DNA from: Halopseudomonas sabulinigri
Lineage (GTDB): Bacteria > Pseudomonadota > Gammaproteobacteria > Pseudomonadales > Pseudomonadaceae
Assembly (NCBI GenBank): GCA_011053055.1
Contig: DRHT01000014.1
Location: forward strand, 104,930-149,181
Direction: 5' to 3'
Length of the DNA stretch: 44,252 nucleotides
Part shown: positions 16,306-24,889 of the stretch, piece after piece
How the letters are laid out: the number at the start of each line of letters is the position of its first letter
Numbering within the stretch: the first letter of the stretch is position 1
Made by a program: the position numbers and the translations under genes
The notes under the pieces: generated by a model
Databases searched by the model: none
What the model was told of the DNA's origin: nothing
What the model saw: only the letters and a program-made list of their open reading frames with translations

Positions 16306-17235
16306 ATGCGGTGGCTAGGACGTAGCCTTCGGTTTATTGGTTGGCGTGCGGACAGCACCAGCCACCGCGAAAAGGCGATCTCGGCGCTGGGTACTACGGT
16401 GTCGCTGCTGCTGGTGTACTGGACTACTCATTTCGGCTTTGGTGCCGAGGGCGCGCTTTGGGTTACTGGCTCCATGGGGGCTAGCGCGATTTTAGTGTTT
16501 GCCATGCCGCATGGCACGCTTTCGCAACCCTGGCCAGTGATCGGTGGTCATGTGCTATCCGCCACCTTTGCGGTGGCCTGCATTCAATGGTTACCAAGTA
16601 ACGCGCTAATGGCTGCGCTGGTGGTGGGTGGCAGCGTGCTGGTGATGATGTACGCGCGGTGCTTGCATCCGCCGGGCGGCGCGACAGCGATGATTGTTGT
16701 GCTGGGTGGTCCCACGGTGGCCGATGCCGGGTACGGCTTTGTGCTCTACCCAATCTTGCTTGATTGCGTGATCATCGTCTGTGCCGCCATGTGTTTCAAC
16801 AGCTTGTTCGAGAGCCGCCGTTATCCCTTGGCGTTGGTCAAACATGAGGTGACCCGTGCACCGGGCATCGCACCGGAAGACTTTGAGCATGCGTTGAAAC
16901 AGATGAACTCCTTTATGGACATCCAATTTGACGACCTGCTGCGTTTGGTGGAACTGGCCAATGCAAATGCGCAAAGTAAAGGCGTTAGTGCCGACGAGCT
17001 GGCCGAAGGTTACTTTTACAGCAACGGCCTGCCGGGCGGGAATTGGTCGGTACGTGAGGTGCTGCAGGTAATGCACCGGCCGGGTCGAGCAGGGCGCGTG
17101 CGTTATCGCATTGTAAAAGGGCGCGGCGAGGGTGGTAATGGCATCTGTCGCTCAAGCGAATTTGTCCGCTGGGCGCGCTATCGGGTTGAAGCAGACAAAG
17201 ATAGTGAGGCTTGGCATCGCGTGATGGCCACTTGA
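16306..17235 (+). CDS. HPP family integral membrane protein
   Basis: With the start at 16306 (MRWLGRSLRFIGW) the protein has 309 residues; AGGTGA precedes it by 8 bases. The longer frame to 16216 lacks a good site. Four or five membrane segments lie at about residues 30-170 and contain the family motif ARCLHPPGGATAMIVVLGGP. Some HPP proteins of cyanobacteria and plastids transport nitrite; the substrate here is unknown. The C-terminal 130 residues form a soluble extension ending in a region with GLPGGNWSVREVLQ, which I cannot assign to a domain. Confidence 0.85.
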   Translation: MRWLGRSLRFIGWRADSTSHREKAISALGTTVSLLLVYWTTHFGFGAEGALWVTGSMGASAILVFAMPHGTLSQPWPVIGGHVLSATFAVACIQWLPSNALMAALVVGGSVLVMMYARCLHPPGGATAMIVVLGGPTVADAGYGFVLYPILLDCVIIVCAAMCFNSLFESRRYPLALVKHEVTRAPGIAPEDFEHALKQMNSFMDIQFDDLLRLVELANANAQSKGVSADELAEGYFYSNGLPGGNWSVREVLQVMHRPGRAGRVRYRIVKGRGEGGNGICRSSEFVRWARYRVEADKDSEAWHRVMAT

Positions 17236-17264
17236 ATGGCTCGAATACCATAACAGTTTGCTGC

Positions 17265-17298
17265 GCAACCGCGGCTCAGCTGTCTCTATCGCGGTTGC
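17265..17298. repeat. Inverted repeat between HPP and EamA genes
   Basis: GCAACCGCG at 17265-17273 is the exact reverse complement of CGCGGTTGC at 17290-17298, with a 16-base loop. A TTTT run follows 8 bases later. It may terminate the HPP transcript. Confidence 0.4.
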
Positions 17299-17347
17299 CT
17301 GCCGCGTTTTAAAATAGTTCTCCTCCTTTTTTTCCGAGTTCCCCTTC

Positions 17348-18325
17348 ATGCATGTTGCGTCCGGTCGCTGGTTGTACGGATTTCTGTTGGCGTTGACCAC
17401 CACCATTCTTTGGGGTGTTTTGCCGATCATGCTTAAGGCCGTGCTGGAGGTAATGGACCCCTATACGGTTACCTGGTATCGCCTGTTCAGCGCCGGCATT
17501 GTGCTGTTCTGCTGGCTGGCCGCCAAGCGTCGATTGCCATCTATCAAAGCGTTGTCTGTGCGCAATCGGGGCCTGCTGCTGGTAGCAGTGCTGGGTCTGG
17601 CGTTTAACTACGTGCTTTACGTGATGGCCTTGCAGCGGCTTACGCCGGGTACCATGCAGCTGATTATTCAGGTGGCGCCGGTACTGCTGATGTTTGGCAG
17701 TATGCTGGTGTTTCGTGAGCGTTTTGGCATTGGGCAGGTGATAGGCCTGTTGATATTAATTCCGGGCTTTGCGCTGTTTTTCAATCAGCGCCTGATGGAG
17801 CTGATGACGCAGCTCAGCAGTTATACGCTGGGTATTCTGATTGCGCTGGTCTCGGCGCTGAGCTGGGCTTTATACGGTTTGGCGCAAAAGCAGCTGCTGA
17901 CCATCTGGTCGTCGGTGACGGTGATGATGGTGATCTATTTGGCCTGTTCATTGCTGCTCTGGCCGTTAGCTTCACCGCTAGAAGTATTGCAGTTGTCGAC
18001 GTTGCAGCGCTGGTTGTTGCTCGGTTGCTGTCTCAATACGCTGGTGGCCTATGGTGCTTTCGCCGAGGCTCTGGCGCACTGGGAAGCCTCGCGGGTGAGC
18101 GCCACTGTAGCCACCACGCCGCTGTTCACCTTCTCGATGGTAGCGCTGGGCTCGATGCTGTGGCCGAGCCTGATCGAGCCCGAGTTGCTCAACTCGCTGG
18201 CTTACTTGGGCGCCCTAATGGTGGTCAGCGGATCTGCCTTGATTGCGCTGGCGCCCAGCCTGATTCAAAATTTGCGTAATCGCCGCTTACGGCGGCTGAG
18301 TATCACTCCGCCGCCAAGCTCCTGA
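17348..18325 (+). CDS. EamA/DMT-superfamily transporter
   Basis: This 325-residue protein contains ten hydrophobic segments in two homologous five-helix halves, the EamA arrangement. Landmarks are TTTILWGVLPIMLKAVLE near the N-terminus and ALVSALSWALYGLAQKQLL at the start of the second half, followed by the typical EASRVSATVATTPLFTFSM. Members export metabolites or drugs; substrate is unknown. The ATG at 17348 has no clear ribosome binding site. Confidence 0.87.
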   Translation: MHVASGRWLYGFLLALTTTILWGVLPIMLKAVLEVMDPYTVTWYRLFSAGIVLFCWLAAKRRLPSIKALSVRNRGLLLVAVLGLAFNYVLYVMALQRLTPGTMQLIIQVAPVLLMFGSMLVFRERFGIGQVIGLLILIPGFALFFNQRLMELMTQLSSYTLGILIALVSALSWALYGLAQKQLLTIWSSVTVMMVIYLACSLLLWPLASPLEVLQLSTLQRWLLLGCCLNTLVAYGAFAEALAHWEASRVSATVATTPLFTFSMVALGSMLWPSLIEPELLNSLAYLGALMVVSGSALIALAPSLIQNLRNRRLRRLSITPPPSS

Positions 18326-19726
18326 TCACGCCTTAGGCGCATGCTCGCCGAGCATTAGCTCGGGTCTGACTGCGGCGTCAAACTCAGCTTCAGTCAGATA
18401 CTCCAATGCGAGTGCGGCCTGCTTCAGGGTAGTGCCCTCGGTGTAGGCTTTTTTGGCTATGTCTGCCGCCTTGTCGTAGCCGATCACCGGGTTCAGCGCG
18501 GTGACCAACATCAGACTGTTGTCCAAGTGTTCGCGCATGCGCGCCTCATCCGGTTGCATGCCTTCAACACAATGCTCGCGGAAGCTGTTGCAGGCATCGC
18601 TAAGCAGACGGATAGATTGCAGCAGGGTATGAATGATCACCGGCTTGAACACGTTCAGCTGCAACTGACCATTGCTGGCGGCAATGCTCAAGGTAGTGTC
18701 ATTGCCAATCACCTGGCAGGCGACCATCGACAGCGCCTCACACTGGGTTGGGTTGACCTTGCCAGGCATGATCGAGCTGCCTGGCTCATTCGCAGGCAGG
18801 CGCACTTCAGCGAAACCGGCGCGGGGCCCGCTCCCGAGCAGGCGCAGGTCATTGGCCAGCTTCATTAATGTGACCGCCAGTTGTTTGCAGGCGGCATGCA
18901 GTTGTACCAGTGGCTCATGCCCGGCCAACGCGGCAAATTTATTCTCGGCGCTGGTAAAGGGTAGGCCGGTCAGCTCAGCTACCTCACGGGCAAACTCAAC
19001 GGCAAATCGTGGCGGGGTGTTCAAGCCTGTACCTACCGCAGTACCGCCCTGTGCCAGTGCTAGCACCGCAGGCATGGCCTGCTCAACGGCGTGCATGCCC
19101 ATCTCCAACTGTGCAACAAACGCAGAGAGCTCCTGCCCAAAGGTGACCGGTGTGGCATCCATCATGTGGGTGCGACCAATTTTGATCAGCTGCGCATGGC
19201 GCTCGGACTGCGCCTGCAGTGCGTCGCGTAGCCCACATACCGCAGGCAGTAGTGTTTGATGCGATTGCAGTGCGGCTGCGATGTGCATCGCGCTAGGAAA
19301 GGTATCGTTAGAGCTTTGCGACTGGTTAACCTGATCGTTCGGATGCACCGGCTGCTTGCTGCCAAGCGGCTGCCCGGCTAACTCGTTGGCGCGGTTGGCA
19401 ATCACTTCGTTGGCGTTCATGTTGCTCTGGGTGCCGCTGCCAGTCTGCCAGACAGAGAGTGGGAATTGCTCATCCAACGTGCCATCGATCACTTCATCTG
19501 CGGCGCGTTCAATCAGGCTGGCTAGCGCCGGGTCTAGTTCGCCGAGCTGGCGATTGGTGCGTGCCGCGGCTTTTTTTATCATGCCTAACGCATGCACAAC
19601 GGGCAACGGAATGCGCTCCTCGCCGATGGCAAAATGAGCCAGCGAGCGCTGTGTCTGTGCGCCCCAATAGCGCCCGGAAGCGACCTCTATCGGCCCCATG
19701 CTGTCGGTTTCGGTGCGTGTCGGCAT
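18326..19726 (-). CDS. fumC: Class II fumarate hydratase
   Basis: FumC interconverts fumarate and malate in the citric acid cycle without an iron-sulfur cluster. This 466-residue protein shows the superfamily signature [11 protein letters not shown] (316-326), the [19 protein letters not shown] segment (95-113) and [10 protein letters not shown] with His187. AAGGGA precedes the ATG. Aspartase and other superfamily members share the signature, but the SGTQSNMN and [14 protein letters not shown] segments favour fumarase. The gene is divergent from bolA. It is not followed here by sodA, its partner in some pseudomonads. Confidence 0.94.
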   Translation of the reverse strand: MPTRTETDSMGPIEVASGRYWGAQTQRSLAHFAIGEERIPLPVVHALGMIKKAAARTNRQLGELDPALASLIERAADEVIDGTLDEQFPLSVWQTGSGTQSNMNANEVIANRANELAGQPLGSKQPVHPNDQVNQSQSSNDTFPSAMHIAAALQSHQTLLPAVCGLRDALQAQSERHAQLIKIGRTHMMDATPVTFGQELSAFVAQLEMGMHAVEQAMPAVLALAQGGTAVGTGLNTPPRFAVEFAREVAELTGLPFTSAENKFAALAGHEPLVQLHAACKQLAVTLMKLANDLRLLGSGPRAGFAEVRLPANEPGSSIMPGKVNPTQCEALSMVACQVIGNDTTLSIAASNGQLQLNVFKPVIIHTLLQSIRLLSDACNSFREHCVEGMQPDEARMREHLDNSLMLVTALNPVIGYDKAADIAKKAYTEGTTLKQAALALEYLTEAEFDAAVRPELMLGEHAPKA

Positions 19727-19876
19727 AGTGGTTTCCCTTGTTTATCGAAATGAATGAAATGCAGCCTGTTACCGAGGTTCTTGAAGAGTAGTCTGAGTTG
19801 GTCATTGCGCACTTGCTGTGCAACTTGGACCCTAACGACTCTTCGTGGTTCGCCTGCCAGCGCTATTGCTTTGGGC

Positions 19877-19882
19877 TACAAT
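19877..19882 (+). promoter_or_regulatory. Predicted -10 box for the BolA gene
   Basis: TACAAT (5/6 match) lies 28 bp before the bolA start codon. A weak -35 (CTGCCA, 19854-19859) is 17 bp upstream. Position fits a short leader containing the GGAGGTGATC ribosome binding site. Confidence 0.4.
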
Positions 19883-19910
19883 GGCTCCTCGTTATTTTCC
19901 GGAGGTGATC

Positions 19911-20225
19911 ATGGGCACTACCCAACAGGCATTGGAACAGGCATTGCAGGCGCTCGCACCGAGCCACATTGAACTGCTCAATGAAAGTTACATGCACAGC
20001 GTGCCGCCGGGCTCAGAGTCGCATTTCAAGGCGATATTGGTAAGTGATCAATTCAATGGCCTGAACGCGGTTAAGCGCCACCAGGCGGTGTATCGCGTGC
20101 TTGGCCCGCTGATGCAAAAAATTCATGCTTTGGCTCTGCATACTTATACCGATGAGGAGTGGCAGGCGCGCCAGCAAGCCCCGGCGTCGCCGAACTGTTT
20201 GGGCGGCAGCAAGGCTGATGGGTAA
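19911..20225 (+). CDS. BolA family protein
   Basis: This protein has 104 residues when started at 19911 (MGTTQQALEQALQAL), where the ribosome binding site GGAGGTGATC is nearly ideal; the upstream in-frame ATG at 19845 lies before the promoter. The BolA core is complete: LLNESYMHSVPPGSESHFKAILVSD, then LNAVKRHQAVYRVLGPLM and HALALHTYTDEEW. BolA proteins pair with monothiol glutaredoxins to handle [2Fe-2S] clusters, and some regulate transcription. A short Cys-containing tail follows the domain. Confidence 0.92.
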   Translation: MGTTQQALEQALQALAPSHIELLNESYMHSVPPGSESHFKAILVSDQFNGLNAVKRHQAVYRVLGPLMQKIHALALHTYTDEEWQARQQAPASPNCLGGSKADG

Positions 20226-20370
20226 GTAGGCCGACCGCAGGCGGTTTTGCCGTCGTTAAGGGTTTGCTAGAATGCGCCGGCGACAAAGGTAGCCGGTTTA
20301 CTGCTGCTGGCTCGCGCGATTTCCAAGGTGCGCCCTTTACGTGGGCGTCAACTGAATACATGAGGTAAGC

Positions 20371-21318
20371 ATGTCTGCAATTGTTGTTGTAGCGCTCTAC
20401 AAGTTCGTCTCGCTGGAAGACTATCAGGCCCTGCGCCAGCCGCTGCTCGATACCCTCACTGCCAATGGTGTAAAGGGTTCGTTGCTGCTTGCCCGTGAAG
20501 GCATTAACGGCACCGTGGCGGGCCCGCGAGCGGGCATGGAGGCGGTATTAGGGTGGCTGCGCAGCGATCCACGTCTGAGCGATCTGGACCACAAAGAGTC
20601 GCTGTGCGACGAAATGCCGTTTTATCGCACCAAGGTCAAACTGAAAAAAGAGATCGTTACACTCGGGGTAGATGGCGTATCGCCGACCAAGCGCGTCGGG
20701 ACCTATGTCGAGCCGCAGGACTGGAACGCGCTGATCAGCGACCCGGAGGTATTGTTGATCGATACTCGCAACGATTACGAAGTGTCGATCGGCAGCTTCC
20801 AGGGTGCGGTAGACCCTAAGACCAAAACCTTCCGCGAGTTCCCCGAGTACGTTAAAGCGCATTACGATCCGGCCAAACATAAAAAGGTCGCGATGTTCTG
20901 CACGGGCGGTATCCGTTGTGAGAAAGCCTCTAGCTACATGCTGGAAGAGGGTTTCGACGAGGTGTTTCACCTGAAAGGCGGGATTCTCAAATACTTTGAA
21001 GAAGTACCATCTGAGCAGTCGATGTGGGATGGAGAATGTTTTGTGTTCGATAACCGCGTGACGGTACGCCACGATCTGGCGCCGGGCTCGTTTGACCAAT
21101 GCCACGCCTGCCGTCATCCGGTCTCAGCAGAAGACATGGCCTCGGTACTCTATGAAGAAGGCATCAGCTGCGCGCGTTGCTACGACAGTCTGCCGGAAAA
21201 GACCCGGCAGCGCGCGATAGAGCGGCAGCGACAGATTACCCTGGCCAAAGTGCGCAATCAGCCGCATCCTATTGGTCAACCCCAACACCTGGCCTCTCCC
21301 AACGCCAAGGTGGATTAA
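20371..21318 (+). CDS. trhO: tRNA uridine(34) hydroxylase TrhO, rhodanese family
   Basis: TrhO (formerly YceA) hydroxylates uridine 34 of certain tRNAs to 5-hydroxyuridine. This 315-residue protein has an N-terminal acylphosphatase-like domain (about 1-95), a central rhodanese domain with Cys177 in the loop [11 protein letters not shown], and a C-terminal cysteine-rich tail ([21 protein letters not shown]) able to bind zinc. TGAGGTAAGC precedes the ATG. It is followed closely by the DsbA-family gene. Confidence 0.93.
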   Translation: MSAIVVVALYKFVSLEDYQALRQPLLDTLTANGVKGSLLLAREGINGTVAGPRAGMEAVLGWLRSDPRLSDLDHKESLCDEMPFYRTKVKLKKEIVTLGVDGVSPTKRVGTYVEPQDWNALISDPEVLLIDTRNDYEVSIGSFQGAVDPKTKTFREFPEYVKAHYDPAKHKKVAMFCTGGIRCEKASSYMLEEGFDEVFHLKGGILKYFEEVPSEQSMWDGECFVFDNRVTVRHDLAPGSFDQCHACRHPVSAEDMASVLYEEGISCARCYDSLPEKTRQRAIERQRQITLAKVRNQPHPIGQPQHLASPNAKVD

Positions 21319-21340
21319 ATTGCAACGCGTGAGGTAACTG

Positions 21341-21985
21341 ATGAGTCAGCGCCTGATCTACGTGATGGACCCCATGTGTTCATGGTGCTGGGGATTTGCC
21401 CCGGTTATCGACGCTATTATCGAAGCTCATCCACAGTTGCCACTGCACTTGGTCGCCGGCGGCCTGCGCGCCAATCATGGCGCGCCCTTGGATGACCATA
21501 CGCGTGCAGTGCTGGCTGAACATTGGCAGGCTGTAGCGCAAGACTCCGGCCAGCCGGTCGGTGATCCACAGACGTTGCCCGCGACCTTTGTTTACGATAC
21601 GGAACCGGCTTGCCGTGCTTTGGTCGTGGCTCGAGAGCTGGATGCCACTAAAGCCTGGGGGTTTGTGCACGCGCTGCAGCAAGCATTCTATGTGGGTGTA
21701 GAAGACGTGACGCATGCGGCGGTGCTGATGCGTATTGCCGAGTCTGCGGGCTATCCTGTTGACGATTTTGGCGTGCATTTTGATCAGCAAGAGATGCGCG
21801 AAATGACACTGGCTGACGTCAGCTGGGTCGCGGATCTAGGGATGGCGGGCTTACCGATTTTACTGGCGGAGCGGGATGGGCAGTTGGCGCTGTTGGCTAA
21901 CGGCTATCAGGCGGCAGAACAGGTTTTGCCATTATTGGCGCGCTGGGTAACAGCGGGTGAGAAACGCGGTGAAGTGCTAGCCTGA
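21341..21985 (+). CDS. DsbA family thioredoxin-fold oxidoreductase, cytoplasmic
   Basis: The protein has 214 residues and opens directly with the thioredoxin fold: MSQRLIYVMDPMCSWCWGF, active-site Cys13 and Cys16. It has no signal peptide, so it is probably cytoplasmic, like the FrnE-type and 2-hydroxychromene-carboxylate isomerase relatives. The cis-proline-like loop is GMAGLPILL near residue 170. It lies 22 bp after trhO and is likely in its operon. Substrate is unknown. Confidence 0.86.
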   Translation: MSQRLIYVMDPMCSWCWGFAPVIDAIIEAHPQLPLHLVAGGLRANHGAPLDDHTRAVLAEHWQAVAQDSGQPVGDPQTLPATFVYDTEPACRALVVARELDATKAWGFVHALQQAFYVGVEDVTHAAVLMRIAESAGYPVDDFGVHFDQQEMREMTLADVSWVADLGMAGLPILLAERDGQLALLANGYQAAEQVLPLLARWVTAGEKRGEVLA

Positions 21986-22029
21986 CAGCGAGCGAGGCGA
22001 TTGAACGCCCGCAGCCAGGTTGCCTTAAC

Positions 22030-22620
22030 TTATTTGCGCGGCGAAACCAGTGCCGGCTTTTGCTTTTCTTCCGGGGCGTTAAATAGCAGGAACAGCTGAG
22101 TTAACACGCCAGGAATGTGCTCCATCATGTCTTCGACCATATCCTGGTCTTCTGCAATTTCTGCAAATTCGGGCTCTTCGGCAAACAGACCAGAACCAAC
22201 CATGACCGGCAACAGCAACTCGCTGACCATCTCTTCGTCGTTCTCGAACCAGGCTTCCTCGCGCAGAAACACACCTTCCATAAAGCCAATGCACCAGCTA
22301 CGCAGATCTGAGTAGTCCGGCTCATCGCCAAGGCTCAGCTCGCACGGCAGTTCCAGGTCCTCATCGCTGGCCAGTTCGCGGGCAATGCGGGTTTTGAGTT
22401 CTTCGAGCGTGCCGACAATCTCGGCCTGCTGTTGCTCATCAGCGTAGTTGGGGGTTTCAGCGAACAGCTCTGCTAGCCACTCTTCAGAGGAAACTTCTGC
22501 AGGGCTTACTGACAGAGCGGCGAGATAGCCGCAGGCAGCCATGTAGTCCAGCGCTTCATCGTGCAGGTCATCGGCGTCCAGGAATTGCTGTAGGCGCTGG
22601 AGTTGATCATTAAATGACAT
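22030..22620 (-). CDS. YecA/YgfB family protein (UPF0149)
   Basis: This 196-residue acidic protein is mostly helical, with the typical central SDLRSWCIGFMEGVFLREEAW and EDQDMVEDMMEHIP segments. Family members of this length lack the SEC-C zinc tail and have no settled function. A short basic tail (KPALVSPRK) ends the protein. It is divergent from recQ. Confidence 0.85.
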   Translation of the reverse strand: MSFNDQLQRLQQFLDADDLHDEALDYMAACGYLAALSVSPAEVSSEEWLAELFAETPNYADEQQQAEIVGTLEELKTRIARELASDEDLELPCELSLGDEPDYSDLRSWCIGFMEGVFLREEAWFENDEEMVSELLLPVMVGSGLFAEEPEFAEIAEDQDMVEDMMEHIPGVLTQLFLLFNAPEEKQKPALVSPRK

Positions 22621-22683
22621 GGGACACCTCTCTATGATTATTCCGGCATTTTACGCATGCCCCCGGACAATTGCCAAAGACGT

Positions 22684-22689
22684 TATACT
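22684..22689 (+). promoter_or_regulatory. Predicted -10 box for recQ
   Basis: TATACT (5/6 match) lies 40 bp upstream of the recQ ATG. No good -35 hexamer stands at the usual distance, so the call is weak. Confidence 0.3.
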
Positions 22690-22729
22690 CGCCAGCCCAT
22701 GAGCTGGTCCTGATCTACATAGGAGTTCC

Positions 22730-24868
22730 ATGCGCGCGCAAGCTCTGCAACAACTACGTGACGTTTTTGGTTACGGTGAATTCCGTGGCCAACAGGCCGA
22801 TATCATCGATCAGGTAGCCACCGGTGGCGACGCTCTGGTGCTGATGCCCACTGGCGGCGGCAAGTCCCTGTGCTTTCAAGTGCCAGGATTACTGCGCGAG
22901 GGTTTGACGGTGGTGGTCTCACCGCTGATCGCCTTGATGGACGATCAGGTTGCCACTCTGCAGGAGTTGGGGCTGCGCGCGGCAGCGTTAAACTCTACCT
23001 TGAGCGACGATCAGCAACGTGAGATTGCTCGGCAGATGCGCGCCGGCGAGCTGGATTTTCTCTATATGGCACCCGAGCGCTTGCTCAAAGCGCGCACGCT
23101 GAACTTTCTGCAGTCTCTGAAAATAGCGCTATTTGCCATTGATGAGGCGCACTGCGTTTCGCAATGGGGTCACGATTTTCGTCCGGAATACCTGCAGCTC
23201 GGTCAGCTCAATGAGCTGTTCCCGGGTGTGCCGCGTATGGCGCTCACCGCTACGGCTGATGAGCGCACGCAGGGCGAGATAGTTCAGCGCCTTAAGCTGG
23301 AAAGTGCGGCCTGCTTTATGTCTGGCTTTGACCGCCCTAATATTTTCTATCGCATCGTGCCCAAGGATAAGCCGCGTCAGCAGTTGCAGCAATTTCTGAA
23401 AGGTCATCGTGGCAACGCCGGTATCGTCTACTGCCTGTCGCGAAAGAAAGTGGAAGAAACCGCGAGCTGGCTGCGTGATCAAGGCTGGCCAGCCTTGCCC
23501 TATCACGCCGGCTTGCCGTCCGAGCTGCGAGCCACTCACCAGAAGCGCTTTCTCAATGAGGAAGGGCTGATCATGGTGGCGACCATTGCTTTTGGCATGG
23601 GCATCGACAAATCCAACGTGCGCTTTGTGGCTCATTTGGACTTGCCGAAAAGTATCGAAGCTTATTATCAAGAGACCGGGCGCGGCGGGCGTGATGGGTT
23701 GCCGGCAGATGCCTGGATGGCTTACGGCCTGCAAGACGTGTTGATGCTCAATCAAATCATGGCTAACTCCGACGGTGATGAGCGCCACAAGCGTATTGAG
23801 CGTCACAAACTCGACGCCATGTTGGCGCTCTGTGAGATGACCAGCTGCCGTCGTCAAGCATTGCTGGGCTACTTCGGTGAAGAGCTGGCGAAGCCCTGCG
23901 GCTATTGCGATAACTGCCAGGAACCGGTTTCTACCTGGGATGGTAGCGAGCCGGCGCGCATGGCGTTGTCTACCGTTTATCGCAGCGGTCAGCGCTATGG
24001 CGTGGGGCATCTGGTTGATATTCTACTGGGTCGCGACAACGAGAAAATACGCACATCGGGTCATCAGCATCTGTCTACCTACGGGATCGGTAAGGCATTG
24101 GCTGAGACCGAGTGGCGTTCGGTATTTCGGCAATTGATCGCCCGCGCTTTGGTTGAAATCGATATTGATGGTTTTGGCAGTCTGCGCTTGTCGGATAGCT
24201 GTCGGCCTTTGCTGCGCGGCGAAGAAACCTTACTGCTGCGCAAAGACGTAACGCGCACCAGTGCGCCTATGGGCAAGTCAGGTAACAAACCGGTGATTGC
24301 CGATGCTGATCGCGAGCTGTGGGAGGCATTGCGGGTCAAGCGCAAGCAACTGGCTGAAGCTCACGGTGTGCCGCCTTATGTCATTTTTCCGGACAGCACC
24401 CTGGTCGATATGCTCCGGCAGCGCCCCGCCAACCTTCAGGACATGGGGTTGGTCAGCGGTATTGGCTCGCACAAACTGGAGCGCTATGGCGCGGATTTCC
24501 TGCAGGTGTTGCAGAGTACTGGCGGTGCTGGCGACTCGGGCGAGCAGGGTGGGCAGGCGCAGGCACATGAGATCAACGCCCTGGTGCTGTCAGGCATGAG
24601 TGCTGAGCAAGTAGCGCTGCAAGTGGGTAAACCCTTGCGGCAGGTGTACGGTCAGTTAGCTCAAGCTATCGCCACGGGTGACCTCACGCTGGAGCAGGCA
24701 GTTGATATTGGCCCGGCCCAGTTGGAGCGCATTCAGGACGCTTTTCTCAACCATGATGGCGAAGACTTGCCCGGCGTGCGCACCTTGGCACGCGAGCTGG
24801 ACGAGGCCGTGGACGAGGGCGTATTGCACTGTGTCCGGGCGGCCTTGGTGGCGGAAATCAGCAGCTGA
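22730..24868 (+). CDS. recQ: ATP-dependent DNA helicase RecQ
   Basis: RecQ is a 3'-5' DNA helicase of recombination and replication repair. This 712-residue protein has Walker A PTGGGKS (40-46), the DEAH box (138-141) within IDEAHCVSQWGHDFRPEY, the second helicase domain (MVATIAFGMGIDK, YYQETGRGGRDG), a four-cysteine zinc site (CEMTSC... CGYCDNC) and RQC winged helix. An HRDC domain lies at about 525-605. About 100 residues follow the HRDC domain, longer than in E. coli RecQ (about 610 residues), with helical character. Confidence 0.96.
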   Translation: MRAQALQQLRDVFGYGEFRGQQADIIDQVATGGDALVLMPTGGGKSLCFQVPGLLREGLTVVVSPLIALMDDQVATLQELGLRAAALNSTLSDDQQREIARQMRAGELDFLYMAPERLLKARTLNFLQSLKIALFAIDEAHCVSQWGHDFRPEYLQLGQLNELFPGVPRMALTATADERTQGEIVQRLKLESAACFMSGFDRPNIFYRIVPKDKPRQQLQQFLKGHRGNAGIVYCLSRKKVEETASWLRDQGWPALPYHAGLPSELRATHQKRFLNEEGLIMVATIAFGMGIDKSNVRFVAHLDLPKSIEAYYQETGRGGRDGLPADAWMAYGLQDVLMLNQIMANSDGDERHKRIERHKLDAMLALCEMTSCRRQALLGYFGEELAKPCGYCDNCQEPVSTWDGSEPARMALSTVYRSGQRYGVGHLVDILLGRDNEKIRTSGHQHLSTYGIGKALAETEWRSVFRQLIARALVEIDIDGFGSLRLSDSCRPLLRGEETLLLRKDVTRTSAPMGKSGNKPVIADADRELWEALRVKRKQLAEAHGVPPYVIFPDSTLVDMLRQRPANLQDMGLVSGIGSHKLERYGADFLQVLQSTGGAGDSGEQGGQAQAHEINALVLSGMSAEQVALQVGKPLRQVYGQLAQAIATGDLTLEQAVDIGPAQLERIQDAFLNHDGEDLPGVRTLARELDEAVDEGVLHCVRAALVAEISS

Positions 24869-24889
24869 GTTGCGCGTGCAGTTGCTGAC

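Noticed and set aside
20548..21117. Minus-strand open frame of 189 codons inside trhO
   Set aside because: Antisense shadow of a well-recognised gene with no domain of its own.
23129..24010. Minus-strand open frame of 293 codons inside recQ
   Set aside because: It is a shadow of the recQ frame in GC-rich DNA; the helicase motifs are on the plus strand.
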